A stretch of 64,000 nt of DNA from Pseudomonadota bacterium (lineage in GTDB: Bacteria > Campylobacterota > Campylobacteria > Campylobacterales > Sulfurospirillaceae): contig JAGDMU010000001.1 of NCBI GenBank assembly GCA_017860615.1, positions 1-64,000 of the forward strand, written 5' to 3'. The position numbers and the translations under genes were made by a program. The notes below the pieces were generated by a model. It did not search any database, had not been told where the DNA came from, and saw only the letters and a list, made by a program, of their open reading frames with translations. Of this stretch, positions 19,783 through 28,824 are shown piece by piece (the first letter of the stretch is position 1; the number at the start of each line of letters is the position of its first letter).

Positions 19783-21138
19783 TTACATCCATTCGATCAA
19801 TTTTGAAACTTCATCAATATTATAACACTTGATACCGTCAATTTGCTCTAGGGGGAGCGATGGAACGACTGCTTTTTCAAACTGCTGAGATTTGGCTTCT
19901 TTGAGGCGAAGATCTAGGTTGAAAATGTCACGTACATCGCCAATTAAAGAGACTTCACCGATGAAAATGGTGTCTTTACTGATAGGACGGTTACGGTAGG
20001 AGCTAATAATTGCTGCAATAATGGCAAGATCCGCTGATGTTTCGCTAATTTTAATGCCACCAGCAATGTTAATATAGACATCGTACTGGTTAAAAGGAAG
20101 GTCAAGTTTACGCTCTAATAGCGCTAAAAGCATCGTAAGACGATTAAGTTCATAGCCTGTGGCACTGCGTTTGGGGTTGGGATAGCCACTGTCACTCACC
20201 AATGCTTGCACTTCCAAGACAATCGGGCGACTACCTTCCATTAAGACTGTAATCGCCGAGCCTGCTTGCGCTTTGCCCCGTGTGAAAAACTTTTTGGAGA
20301 TGTCTTTGGCACTGACCAATCCTGCTTTGGTCATCTCAAAAATGCCCACTTCACTGGTCGTACCAAAACGGTTTTTAAAACCACGAAGAAGGCGTAGTTC
20401 ACGTGAAGAATCGCCTTCAAAATAAAGAACCGTATCGACCATGTGTTCCAGTACACGAGGTCCTGCGATAGAGCCTTCTTTGGTGATATGACCGATGATA
20501 AAAATAGCAATATTTTTATCTTTTCCATAACGCATGAGTTCAAACGTGATCTCACGAACTTGTGAAACACTGCCAGGTGCTGAAGCAATCTTCTCGCTGT
20601 AAATGGTTTGAATCGAGTCAATAATAAGCACTTCAAAAGAGTGTGTTTCGAGTTCTTTAAAAATCGTATCAAGTCTGATTTCAGAAAGCAGGTAAAGATT
20701 AGGATAGTTACTGTCCACACGGTTGGCTCGAAGTTTGATTTGACTCGAAGACTCTTCGCCACTCACGTAAAGAACTTTTTTCCCCTCTTTCGCAAGGTTA
20801 CCTGCAATTTTGAGAAGCAGGGTGGATTTACCTACTCCTGGGCTTCCTCCGATGAGAGTAAGGCTTCCTTGAACGATGCCTCCACCAAGGACTAAATCAA
20901 GCTCGGTATCGCCAGAGCTGTAACGCTCAATCTGCTCAAAACTGACTTCCGTGATGGGAATTGCATTACTTTGGGTATGGGTCGTAGGTTTGGAGTTGAT
21001 CTCTTTAAGGACTTCAATCTGTTTATCACTCAGTTCAATGTACTCGTCCCATGCCCCACAATTGGGGCATTTTCCAAGCCATTTGGCACTCTGGTGCCCA
21101 CAGGCTTGGCATTCAAAAAGAATCTGTTTTTTAGCCAT
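19783..21138 (-). CDS. radA: DNA repair protein RadA
   Basis: RecA-related ATPase that promotes branch migration in recombination. It starts with a four-cysteine zinc finger (CQACG and CPNCG), then Walker [11 protein letters not shown] near residue 93, Walker B-like [10 protein letters not shown], the RadA-specific KNRFG motif near residue 252 and a C-terminal Lon-protease-like domain. Length 451 is normal. It overlaps ftsY by 8 bases. Confidence 0.96.
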   Translation of the reverse strand: MAKKQILFECQACGHQSAKWLGKCPNCGAWDEYIELSDKQIEVLKEINSKPTTHTQSNAIPITEVSFEQIERYSSGDTELDLVLGGGIVQGSLTLIGGSPGVGKSTLLLKIAGNLAKEGKKVLYVSGEESSSQIKLRANRVDSNYPNLYLLSEIRLDTIFKELETHSFEVLIIDSIQTIYSEKIASAPGSVSQVREITFELMRYGKDKNIAIFIIGHITKEGSIAGPRVLEHMVDTVLYFEGDSSRELRLLRGFKNRFGTTSEVGIFEMTKAGLVSAKDISKKFFTRGKAQAGSAITVLMEGSRPIVLEVQALVSDSGYPNPKRSATGYELNRLTMLLALLERKLDLPFNQYDVYINIAGGIKISETSADLAIIAAIISSYRNRPISKDTIFIGEVSLIGDVRDIFNLDLRLKEAKSQQFEKAVVPSLPLEQIDGIKCYNIDEVSKLIEWM

Positions 21139-22018
21139 TGGTATTGGTGAAAATAGAGTCTAAAATGGTGTCGATGTAGTCATCAGCGTTAAATGGTATC
21201 AAATCATCTCTTCCTTCTCCCACGCCCACGTAGATGATAGGAAGCTCTAGCGCTTTGGCAATACCAAAGAGTGAACCACCTTTGGCGGTACCGTCAAGCT
21301 TCGTGATGATAATAGCATCAATGCTGATCATCTCATGAAACGCTTTGGCTTGATTGATAGCGGATGTGCCTTGTGTACCATCTAAAATGAGAATTTTGCG
21401 GTGAGGTGCCCCCGTAAGCGCTTTGTCGCAGATACGAACAATCTTTTTAAGTTCGTTAGCAAGATTGACCTGGTTATGCAAACGACCCGCTGTATCGATG
21501 ATGACATGGTCAATTTTTTTAGCAACCGCTGAACTGATAGTATCGTATGCAACGGCTGAGGGATCATGCCCTTGCTGTGTGTAGATGATGCCCACATCAA
21601 TTTTCTCAGCCCAACTTTTGAGCTGTTCAATGGCTGCGGCTCGAAAGGTATCAGCAGCACCCAAAAGCACACTCTGGTTCTCTTTTTTGTAGTTGTGCGC
21701 TAGCTTAGCAATGGTTGTGGTTTTGCCTGCACCATTGACACCGATGATTAGCTCAACAAAAGGCGCTTGTTGTATTGGCGTTAACAAAGTTGTATCGTAT
21801 TTAAAATAGGCTTTTAGAACGCGTTTGACATCTTCGTGTGCTACTGTTTGGGCAGGGGGAAGATAATAGATAATCTCTTCAACCAATTCATAAGGAATGT
21901 CAGACTCGATTAAGATCTCTTCTAAAAGCGTTTTGTCGATTTTTTCGACTTTTTCGGGCAAGATCTCTTTGATAGCCCCAAGCGTTTTGTCAAGTCCTTT
22001 TTTAATAAAGCTAAACAT
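21131..22018 (-). CDS. ftsY: Signal recognition particle receptor FtsY
   Basis: SRP-receptor GTPase that delivers ribosomes to the Sec translocon. The NG domain is complete: G1 [15 protein letters not shown] near residue 93, DTAGRLHNQ, and [10 protein letters not shown]. The acidic N-terminal A domain is very short, so the protein has only 295 residues, as in other Campylobacterota. It shares one base with the upstream thioredoxin-like gene and overlaps radA by 8. Confidence 0.96.
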   Translation of the reverse strand: MFSFIKKGLDKTLGAIKEILPEKVEKIDKTLLEEILIESDIPYELVEEIIYYLPPAQTVAHEDVKRVLKAYFKYDTTLLTPIQQAPFVELIIGVNGAGKTTTIAKLAHNYKKENQSVLLGAADTFRAAAIEQLKSWAEKIDVGIIYTQQGHDPSAVAYDTISSAVAKKIDHVIIDTAGRLHNQVNLANELKKIVRICDKALTGAPHRKILILDGTQGTSAINQAKAFHEMISIDAIIITKLDGTAKGGSLFGIAKALELPIIYVGVGEGRDDLIPFNADDYIDTILDSIFTNTNG

Positions 22019-22566
22019 TAGAGTACTTTTTTGATGTCAGCGTCGATCATCTCTTCTGGGATGGCACCTACGTAGTGTGTAGAGTATTTACCGTTTTTGT
22101 CATATAAAAACATAAGGGGGATATTTTTAACACCACCTGCACTTTGTGCCAATTTAAAGTTTTCAAGACTGTTGGTTATGACATAATTGATATTGTTGTA
22201 TTTCATAAAGCTGTTGATCTCTTCATTGGATTTATTCTCTTCTAAAAGAACGCTAATGATGACAAAATTCTCTTTATATTTTTCTTGAAGATTTACAAGG
22301 TGAGGAATTTCGGCTTTACACGGTGGGCACCATGTGGTAAAAAAATTCACTAAAACAATTTTATTCTCAAATCCAGCAAAGCTAAAACCTTTTTCCAAAG
22401 GTGTAACGACAATCTCTTTACCTGAAATGTCTTGAAGTACAATTTTTTCATTTTGAATCGCTTCTTTGGCTTTAGAAGAATTTTCATCTGTTTTTTTCTT
22501 TTCGGATGAACAGCCACTCAAAAAGAGCATTGAGCAAGAGATAAACAGAGCAAACCAAAATTTCAT
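22018..22566 (-). CDS. TlpA-like thioredoxin-fold lipoprotein
   Basis: Periplasmic thiol-disulfide protein of 182 residues. The signal ends in the lipobox FLSGC, so it is likely membrane-anchored. The thioredoxin domain spans about 50-180 with active site WCPPC in [17 protein letters not shown] and a cis-Pro segment [10 protein letters not shown]. Such proteins reduce apocytochromes or other periplasmic thiols; the partner here is unknown. First gene of the operon with ftsY and radA. Confidence 0.88.
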   Translation of the reverse strand: MKFWFALFISCSMLFLSGCSSEKKKTDENSSKAKEAIQNEKIVLQDISGKEIVVTPLEKGFSFAGFENKIVLVNFFTTWCPPCKAEIPHLVNLQEKYKENFVIISVLLEENKSNEEINSFMKYNNINYVITNSLENFKLAQSAGGVKNIPLMFLYDKNGKYSTHYVGAIPEEMIDADIKKVL

Positions 22567-22723
22567 TATGATCCTTTATTAAGAGCTCCTAAAGAACTCT
22601 GTATTACATATTTTTTGTTAGCCATAAAGGCACTGAAACCTACCTCAAGTGAGGTAAAGACTTCTTGCAAAACAGCACGAAGTCTATTATAATGGCTATG
22701 ATTGTATTCAAACAAGCCTTAAA

Positions 22724-23327
22724 GTGACAACAATGCAAAAAATTAAGTTTGAAAGTAAGTCGGAATTTCGCTCTTATGCACGTGAAAAATTGTGTTCGGT
22801 TCACAATTCTTATAAGCGTGATAAAATAGTTGAAAAACACGTTTTAGCGATGTTGAAACATGTCCATGCCCGTTCTATTTTACTCTATGTTTCACTCCCT
22901 ATGGAAGCCAATACGCGGGGCATTATTGCTACATGCAGGCGAAGAAAATGTAGGGTCTATGTTCCGTTTATGGAAGGCGTCAGTTTCAAGATGGTAAAAT
23001 GGAGATTGCCTTCAAGTAGAAAAAAATTTAACATAGAATGATGGGGCATTCAAAAGAATTGGTTTTGGTAAAGGGATGTATGATCGTTTTTTTGCATCGC
23101 TTGAACCTAAACCTCCAATATTATTTGTTCAAAGGGAGTTTTGTATGACACAAAGCCTTTTATCTGAAGCACATGATATTGCAGCTGATATTTATTTAAC
23201 CCCCTATAAAACTATTATCAAAAGAGGGACAAATGGTCTTAGAGTCATTAGCGGTCGGTGGAGCTGCTCTAGCAAGCGGCGTTGCAGGATTTTTCATCGC
23301 AAAGAAGATGGAAGCTGCAAATTATGA
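22724..23327 (+). pseudogene. 5-formyltetrahydrofolate cyclo-ligase, disrupted
   Basis: The intact enzyme recycles 5-formyl-THF to methenyl-THF. Here the N-terminal part reads to residue 106 (GTG start, or ATG at 22733), with MEANTRGI and FKMVKWRLPSSRKKFNIE, then hits TGA at 23039. The C-terminal part resumes one frame over from 23040 as DGAFKRIGFGKGMYDRFF and runs to a stop at 23327. Compared with the family, about 25-30 residues between FNIE and DGAF are gone, so this is an internal deletion (length 2 mod 3), not a single-base slip. The rny start lies inside the remnant. Confidence 0.85.
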
Positions 23328-24789
23328 GATACACGTTGCTCAAGCAAGAGCCAAGGCGAAAGCCATTGAACACGAAGCGGAGTTAATCCTTAGTAGTAGT
23401 AACATTAAGGTTAAAGAAGCAGAGCTCGAGGCAAAACGTAAATACGAAGATCGTACGATCACACTTAAAAAAGAGCATTCTGAAAAAATGCTAGAGCTTG
23501 ATAAAAAAGAGCGTGGGTATAAAGAAGAACTCAAAAAAATCACGAAGGAACGTGAAGATTTACAACTGTTGCAAACCAATGCCTCCTCTTTGTTTGATGA
23601 GGGAGCACAACTTAAAGAAGAGTATAACATTAAGGTCAATGAAGCCCTTTTAGTTTTAGAGCGCTCCGCAGGGCTTACTCAAAATGAAGCCAAAGAGATC
23701 GTTTTAGCCAAAGTGGAAGAGCAATCTCGCGCAGAAATTGCCCATACCGTAAGACGTCTTGAAGAAGAAGCCAAACAAGATATCAAACGTCGTGTTAACT
23801 ACATCTTAGCACAAGCAACAACCCGTTTTGCAGGTGAATTTGCGGCGGAGCGTCTTATCAATGTGGTTAATATTAAAGATGATGAACTTAAAGGTCGTAT
23901 TATTGGTAAAGAGGGGCGCAATATTAAGACCCTTGAGATGCTTTTAGGAGTCGATATCATCATCGATGATACACCAAATGCAATTATCTTGAGTAGCTTT
24001 AACCTCTATCGTCGTGCGATTGCTACTAAAGTGATTGAGCTTTTAGTTCAAGATGGTAGAATTCAACCTGCTAGAATCGAAGGCATTTATGAGAAAGTGA
24101 AAGATGAATTTGACCAAAGCTTAACCGAAGAGGGCGAAAATATCATCATTGATCTTGGTATTTCGAAAATGCATCCAGAGCTGGTTAAACTCATCGGTCG
24201 TCTTAAATTTAGAGCAAGCTACGGTCAAAATGCACTGGGTCACTCACTTGAAGTGGCACATTTAGCAGGTATTATTGCTGCTGAAACAGGTGGCGATGTT
24301 TTACTGGCTCGTCGTGCAGGTATACTCCATGACATCGGTAAAGCTTTAACCCATGAAACTGCTGGTAGCCACGTTGATTTGGGTGCTGAAATTTGTCGCC
24401 GTTATAAAGAACACGATGTGGTTATTAATGCTATCTTCGCACACCACGGACATGAAGAACCAACATCGGTTGAATCTGCTGCTGTTTGTGCAGCCGATAC
24501 ACTTTCTGCTGCTCGCCCAGGTGCGCGTAGAGAAGTACTTGAAAGCTTCCTAAAACGTGTTCAAGATATTGAAGAGATTGCTAAAAGCAAACCAGGCATT
24601 AAACAAGTGTATGCGATTAATGCGGGTCGTGAGATTCGTGTTATTGCCAATGCAAAACTGATCAATGATGATGAAGCGGTACTTCTTGCTAAAGAGATTG
24701 CTCAAGAGATTGAGAGTAAAGTTCAATACCCTGGTGAAATTAAAGTTAATGTCATTAGAGAACTTCGCGCTGTCGACTTCGCACGTTAA
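23233..24789 (+). CDS. rny: Ribonuclease Y
   Basis: Membrane-anchored endoribonuclease that initiates mRNA decay. A transmembrane helix at about residues 4-22 is followed by a long charged coiled coil to about 190, a KH domain with GRIIGKEGRNIKTLE, and an HD domain with HSLEVAHLAG and LLHDIGKA-type metal ligands (ILHDIGKALTHE). Length 518 is normal. The ATG has AAAGAGGGACAA before it and lies within the end of the broken cyclo-ligase gene. Confidence 0.96.
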   Translation: MVLESLAVGGAALASGVAGFFIAKKMEAANYEIHVAQARAKAKAIEHEAELILSSSNIKVKEAELEAKRKYEDRTITLKKEHSEKMLELDKKERGYKEELKKITKEREDLQLLQTNASSLFDEGAQLKEEYNIKVNEALLVLERSAGLTQNEAKEIVLAKVEEQSRAEIAHTVRRLEEEAKQDIKRRVNYILAQATTRFAGEFAAERLINVVNIKDDELKGRIIGKEGRNIKTLEMLLGVDIIIDDTPNAIILSSFNLYRRAIATKVIELLVQDGRIQPARIEGIYEKVKDEFDQSLTEEGENIIIDLGISKMHPELVKLIGRLKFRASYGQNALGHSLEVAHLAGIIAAETGGDVLLARRAGILHDIGKALTHETAGSHVDLGAEICRRYKEHDVVINAIFAHHGHEEPTSVESAAVCAADTLSAARPGARREVLESFLKRVQDIEEIAKSKPGIKQVYAINAGREIRVIANAKLINDDEAVLLAKEIAQEIESKVQYPGEIKVNVIRELRAVDFAR

Positions 24790-24800
24790 ACACTTTTAAA

Positions 24801-24824
24801 TGTAGAGGCATTTTTGCCTCTACA
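24801..24824 (+). terminator. Terminator after rny
   Basis: TGTAGAGGCA and TGCCTCTACA form a perfect 10-bp stem around TTTT, 12 bases after the rny stop, with CTTTTT shortly beyond. Confidence 0.7.
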
Positions 24825-24847
24825 TACCGCTTTTTAATGGATACAGA

Positions 24848-26653
24848 ATGCACACACTTTACAGCTTCAAAACCCTTTTTCAAGAGATAAGAACGTATAA
24901 AAAAGAGCTCATTGTTGCCAATGTGATTGCTTTTTTAGCGGTACTTGTCAGTACCCCTGTACCACTGTTTATGCCGATGTTGGTGGATGAAGTTCTTTTA
25001 GGTCAAAAAGGATTTATGACACATTTTGTGGATAGTGTGTTTGGCGTTTCAAATCCTGCTTATCTCTATATTATTGTAATCCTAGCCATTGTTATTTTAC
25101 TCAGACTTGTGTTCTTTCTTTTAAACTATTTGCAGACCAAGCTTTTTACGATTGTGTCCAAAAATATTGCCTTTAAAATACGCAAAGATGTTTTAGACCA
25201 TTTAAGTCGCGTTAGCATGAACCAATTTGAGTTTTTTGGTTCAGGGAAAGCTGCTTCACTGCTGGTAACGGATGTGGAAACCATCGATAATTTTTTGGGT
25301 GTTTTTGTCAGTCGTCTGATTATTTCTGTATTGACCATTTTTGGTGTGGGTGCCGTTCTTTTGATGATTCATTGGCAACTGGGGCTTTTTATCTTAATTC
25401 TCAACCCTATTGTTATTCTTTTTACGACAAAGCTTGCCAAGAAAGTAGCAAAGCTTAAAAAAGAACAAAATAAAGCTTACGAGCTTTTTCAAGAGGCACT
25501 TTCTGAAACACTGGATATGTTCGTTCAGATTCGTGCCACCAATAAAGAGCGACTTTTTTTTGATAAAGTTGAAACACATGCAAAGAGTATAAAAGAGCGT
25601 TCAATTATTTTTGGTTACAAAAGTGATGGTGCGAGTCGTCTCTCTTTTCTCATTTTTCTCTCAGGCTTTGAACTTTTTCGTGCTGCAAGTATTTTTGTGG
25701 TTGCTTACTCTGATCTTAGCATTGGCTCGATGCTTGCAATTTTTGGTTATTTGTGGGTGATGATGCCTCCCATCCAAGATATTTTAAATATCCAATACAC
25801 CTACCACAATGCTGGCAAAGCATTGGATCGTATTAATGAGATTTTGAGTTTGAAAACTGAAGAGAGAGGATTGCATGTGAAGAATCCTTTTGAACAAACG
25901 AGTACCAATGCTATTGATGTTAAAGAGGTGAGTTTTAGTTATGATGGTGGAAAGAGCATTCTTGAAGAGATCAATCTGCATATTCCAAAAGGCTCAAAAA
26001 TCGCTATAATAGGCGCGAGTGGAAGTGGAAAAACGACGCTTGCCCATTTGCTTGTTGGACTTTATCCCTTAGAGTCTGGCGATATTTTATTTGATGGCAT
26101 TTCGGTTAAAGAGATAGGTTTGGATGTGGTTCGAGATCATCTCTTTTTGGTTTTACAAAATCCTCAACTCTTCAATGCTTCGATGGCTCAAAATCTGATG
26201 ATCGATGAAAAAACCGATAAAGCTTTGATTCATCAAGCACTGCGCATTGCGCAATTAGAGAGTTTTGTGGATGAGTTACCTGATGGTATTCAAACACAAA
26301 TAGGAAAGCACGGCATTAAACTCTCAGGCGGACAAAGACAGCGCCTCAGCATTGCTCGCATGGTGCTTCAAAACCCCAATGTGGTTATCTTAGATGAATC
26401 AACATCGGCTTTGGATGTTCATACGGAAGCGAAGCTTTTTGATGCGCTTGAAAATTATCTTGAAGGTAAAACGACGATTATCATCGCACATCGTCTTAGT
26501 ACCATTAAAAAGGCTGATTTCATCTATGTTATGGATAAAGGAAAAATTGTTGAGTCTGGAACTCAAGAGGATCTGATGCGCCAAGAGGGCGCATTTTATG
26601 AATACGTTGTACAAAATAGAAGGAGTAAAGATAATGAAAAAAATATGGCTTAG
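24848..26653 (+). CDS. ABC exporter, fused permease and ATPase (MsbA type)
   Basis: A 601-residue half-transporter. About residues 1-330 hold six membrane helices of an ABC type-1 exporter. The ATPase domain has Walker A GASGSGKTTLAHLL near residue 395, signature LSGGQRQRLSIARM near 498 and Walker B VVILDESTSALD. This layout fits lipid, drug or peptide export; the substrate is unknown. It overlaps the SYLF gene by 20 bases, suggesting coupled expression. Confidence 0.9.
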   Translation: MHTLYSFKTLFQEIRTYKKELIVANVIAFLAVLVSTPVPLFMPMLVDEVLLGQKGFMTHFVDSVFGVSNPAYLYIIVILAIVILLRLVFFLLNYLQTKLFTIVSKNIAFKIRKDVLDHLSRVSMNQFEFFGSGKAASLLVTDVETIDNFLGVFVSRLIISVLTIFGVGAVLLMIHWQLGLFILILNPIVILFTTKLAKKVAKLKKEQNKAYELFQEALSETLDMFVQIRATNKERLFFDKVETHAKSIKERSIIFGYKSDGASRLSFLIFLSGFELFRAASIFVVAYSDLSIGSMLAIFGYLWVMMPPIQDILNIQYTYHNAGKALDRINEILSLKTEERGLHVKNPFEQTSTNAIDVKEVSFSYDGGKSILEEINLHIPKGSKIAIIGASGSGKTTLAHLLVGLYPLESGDILFDGISVKEIGLDVVRDHLFLVLQNPQLFNASMAQNLMIDEKTDKALIHQALRIAQLESFVDELPDGIQTQIGKHGIKLSGGQRQRLSIARMVLQNPNVVILDESTSALDVHTEAKLFDALENYLEGKTTIIIAHRLSTIKKADFIYVMDKGKIVESGTQEDLMRQEGAFYEYVVQNRRSKDNEKNMA

Positions 26654-27302
26654 TCTCATAATAGGTCTCTTAATGACCACAACACTCTTCGCATCAGCAG
26701 AAGAAAAAGTATTGGATTCATCCAATGCGCTTAAAAATATGATACGCGATTCTAAAATCAAGATTCCCCAAAAAGTCCTTGAAAATGCACAAGCAATTGC
26801 TATTTTCCCTGGAACAATTGAAATTAGCATGTTTTTAGGTGGAAAGACAGGCAATGGTGTTATGGTTGTACGTAAAAGTGATGGCTCTTGGAGTTATCCA
26901 TTTTTTGTGAAGCTTGGTGGTGCAGGGCTAGGTTTTCAACTCGGTGTTGAGAAAAAAGATATCTTGATGATCTTTCAAAGCAAAGACAGTGTTCAGAAAC
27001 TCATGAACAACAAAATCACTCTGGGTGTTGACGCTTCAGTCGCTGCGGGCCCTGCTGGTGAAAGTGCGGGCAGAGGAAGCGAAACAGATTTTAAATCAGA
27101 AGTCTATACTTATACCAAGACACAAGGAGCATTTGTAGGTGTCTCTTTTGATGGCTCTGTTATGAACCATGACTATGACCAAAATATTGAGTTATATGGC
27201 AATAATATCACGCCTGAGCAAATTATAGAGTCTGATGGATTGCTTTCTTCGTATGCGATTGAGGATTTTCTCAAAGCAATACAGAAGCTAACAAGCTATT
27301 AA
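26634..27302 (+). CDS. SYLF-domain lipid-binding-like protein, secreted
   Basis: A 222-residue protein with a Sec signal (MKKIWLSLIIGLLMTTTLFAS) followed by a SYLF domain, with KVLENAQAIAIFP, GGKTGNGVMVVRKSDGSWSYP and GVDASVAAGPAGESAGRG. Eukaryotic SYLF domains bind lipids; the bacterial role is unclear. The ATG at 26634 follows AAGGAGTAAAGATA, so the 12-residue in-frame extension was not used. Coupled to the ABC exporter in front, which hints at an envelope lipid function. Confidence 0.88.
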   Translation: MKKIWLSLIIGLLMTTTLFASAEEKVLDSSNALKNMIRDSKIKIPQKVLENAQAIAIFPGTIEISMFLGGKTGNGVMVVRKSDGSWSYPFFVKLGGAGLGFQLGVEKKDILMIFQSKDSVQKLMNNKITLGVDASVAAGPAGESAGRGSETDFKSEVYTYTKTQGAFVGVSFDGSVMNHDYDQNIELYGNNITPEQIIESDGLLSSYAIEDFLKAIQKLTSY

Positions 27303-27310
27303 GGATTGAT

Positions 27311-27874
27311 GTGGAAGATATATTAAGCTCCCTCTCAACCTACGGTTATATTCTTTTATTTGCCTATTCTTTTGGTGGAGGTATGATTGCTATTATTGCA
27401 GCAGGTGTCCTTTCCTATGCAGGGAAAATGGACTTAACGGCATCTATCGTTGTTGCTGCGTTTGCCAATGTAATAGGTAGCTCTTTTCTATTTTATATGG
27501 GGCGCTATAACAAGAAGGCTTTAATGCCCTATATTAGGGATCATCGAAGAAAATTGGCGTTGAGTCATATTTTGATGAAAAAGTATGGTGATAAGATTAT
27601 TTTTATTCAAAAATTTATTTATGGGTTGAAAACGTTGGTGCCAATGACCATTGGGTTAACAAAATACCCACAAGCAAAATTTCACCTACTCAATACCATC
27701 TCAGCAAGTGTCTGGGCAGTGGTTTTAGGTGTTGGGAGTTTTATGGCAGGTGAGCTTTTAATGCGCATTGCTGCTTATTTCTCTGACAATACTTTTTTAG
27801 CACCACTGATTTTATTCTCTATCATTGGACTGATCTGGTTTTATTTCCAAACAGCTACGAAAAAGAAAAACTAA
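27311..27874 (+). CDS. DedA/SNARE-associated family membrane protein
   Basis: Polytopic inner-membrane protein of 187 residues. The DedA pattern is seen in LLFAYSFGGGMIAIIAAGVLS, FANVIGSSFLFYMGRY and the re-entrant QKFIYGLKTLVPMTIGL. Members of this family flip lipid carriers or maintain membrane potential. The GTG start has AAGGATTGAT before it, 8 bases after the SYLF stop. A hairpin terminator follows. Confidence 0.85.
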   Translation: MEDILSSLSTYGYILLFAYSFGGGMIAIIAAGVLSYAGKMDLTASIVVAAFANVIGSSFLFYMGRYNKKALMPYIRDHRRKLALSHILMKKYGDKIIFIQKFIYGLKTLVPMTIGLTKYPQAKFHLLNTISASVWAVVLGVGSFMAGELLMRIAAYFSDNTFLAPLILFSIIGLIWFYFQTATKKKN

Positions 27875-27890
27875 AGCAACACTTTTTTAA

Positions 27891-27921
27891 AGACTTCCTA
27901 CTAAAAAATCGTAGGAAGTCT
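27891..27921 (+). terminator. Terminator after the DedA gene
   Basis: AGACTTCCTAC pairs with GTAGGAAGTCT around a 9-base A-rich loop. It lies between the DedA stop and the end of a small divergent ORF, and could serve both strands. Confidence 0.7.
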
Positions 27922-27927
27922 ATTGTC

Positions 27928-28032
27928 TTAAAATATCTTATTGCTTAAAACAAGCATCTTTTGCTCAAAACGGTTCATAAACTCATTGTAAACTTTGCGT
28001 GAGTGACTGATCGTACAGATTAAACTTTTCAT
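27928..28032 (-). CDS. Candidate small protein, 34 residues
   Basis: Not matched to any family. The ORF starts at an ATG with a strong ribosome site (AGAGGAG, 6 bases before) and encodes MKSLICTISHSRKVYN through a C-terminus LSNKIF. It is basic and mixed hydrophobic, with no evident membrane helix. It is divergent from the S24 regulator gene and ends at the DedA terminator. A TACAAT on the minus strand could serve as its -10. The strong ribosome site and defined position support it, but length makes it uncertain. Confidence 0.45.
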   Translation of the reverse strand: MKSLICTISHSRKVYNEFMNRFEQKMLVLSNKIF

Positions 28033-28051
28033 AGAAGGCTCCTCTGTTATA

Positions 28052-28114
28052 AAATTTTCATTATTGTAATAAAATTTAAAAATATGCTATAATAATATTT
28101 CAAAATGAAATATT
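28052..28114. promoter_or_regulatory. Promoter and palindromic operator of the S24 regulator
   Basis: TATAAT (28088-28093) is followed directly by the perfect inverted repeat AATATTTCA, AAA, TGAAATATT (28094-28114), which covers the likely transcription start. A second, imperfect inverted repeat (AAATTTTCATTA with TAATAAAATTT) lies at about 28052-28077, towards the small divergent ORF. Position and symmetry suit autoregulation by the neighbouring repressor-like protein. Confidence 0.55.
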
Positions 28115-28124
28115 GGAGGATAAA

Positions 28125-28784
28125 ATGCCAGATATTTTAGCTGTTTTGCATAAAGTTAAAGATATTCTCTCGCAAGAGTTGGGTGAACGCAAAGTATTTG
28201 ACAAAGATGTGGCGGAAGCGCTTGGTATCAATCAGCTGACGTTAGCGACTATGAAAAACCGTGCCAAAATTCCATATAAAGAGATTCTTGAATTTTGCGC
28301 GAAACGTAAAATTTCCATCAATTGGCTTTTATTTGATCAAGTGGTTGAAAGCTTACAAGCTGAGACAGATAAATTTGCGCGTGTTCATTATTTTAGAGAT
28401 ATCTATGCTTCTGCAGGGGGAGGCGCACTCAATGAAGAAGAAGAGGGTGAAATGATGTATCTTGATGATGAGATTGTTCAAAAACTTGGTGGACTTGGAA
28501 TGATTAAACATATTCAAGCGATCAATGTTTTAGGAGATTCGATGGAACCAACGCTTTACAGTGGTGATGTGGTTTTCATTAACAAAGAATATACCAATGC
28601 TCTAAAATCGGGTATCTATGTTGTCTCTACGCCTGTGGGATTGTTTATCAAACGGCTTCAACTACATGCCAATGGCACCGTAGCATTGGTATCGGATAAT
28701 GAAGCGTATTCTCCTGAGATCATTAATGCAGAAGATGTTCAAGTACTTGGAAAAGTCGTTGGTAAACTCTCTGCAAATATCTAA
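28125..28784 (+). CDS. CI/LexA-like transcriptional regulator with S24 peptidase domain
   Basis: A 219-residue protein. The N-terminal helix-turn-helix (about residues 20-70, KDVAEALGINQLTLATMKNR) is of the phage CI type. The C-terminal S24 domain has Ser139 in VLGDSMEPTLYSGD and Lys176 in LFIKRL, the catalytic pair of LexA/CI self-cleavage; an Ala97-Gly98 pair in YASAGGG is a possible cleavage site. The ATG at 28125 follows TTGGAGGATAAA. No other phage gene is nearby, so it is probably a domesticated stress or phage-type regulator. Targets are unknown apart from its own likely operator. Confidence 0.85.
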   Translation: MPDILAVLHKVKDILSQELGERKVFDKDVAEALGINQLTLATMKNRAKIPYKEILEFCAKRKISINWLLFDQVVESLQAETDKFARVHYFRDIYASAGGGALNEEEEGEMMYLDDEIVQKLGGLGMIKHIQAINVLGDSMEPTLYSGDVVFINKEYTNALKSGIYVVSTPVGLFIKRLQLHANGTVALVSDNEAYSPEIINAEDVQVLGKVVGKLSANI

Positions 28785-28824
28785 AATATATCAGTATATC
28801 ACGGAATTGACATGTATAAAATAT

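Noticed and set aside
22567-22723. Possible 6S RNA, since it precedes a cyclo-ligase gene in many bacteria
   Set aside because: The spacer is only 156 bases and shows one short hairpin (TACCTCA-AG-TGAGGTA), with no long 6S-like central bubble.
23076-23327. A separate 83-codon gene
   Set aside because: It is the C-terminal fragment of the disrupted cyclo-ligase, recognisable from GFGKGMYDRFF.
28125-28784. A prophage marked by the CI-like repressor
   Set aside because: No integrase, structural, lysis or attachment-site sequence is near; neighbours are housekeeping genes.
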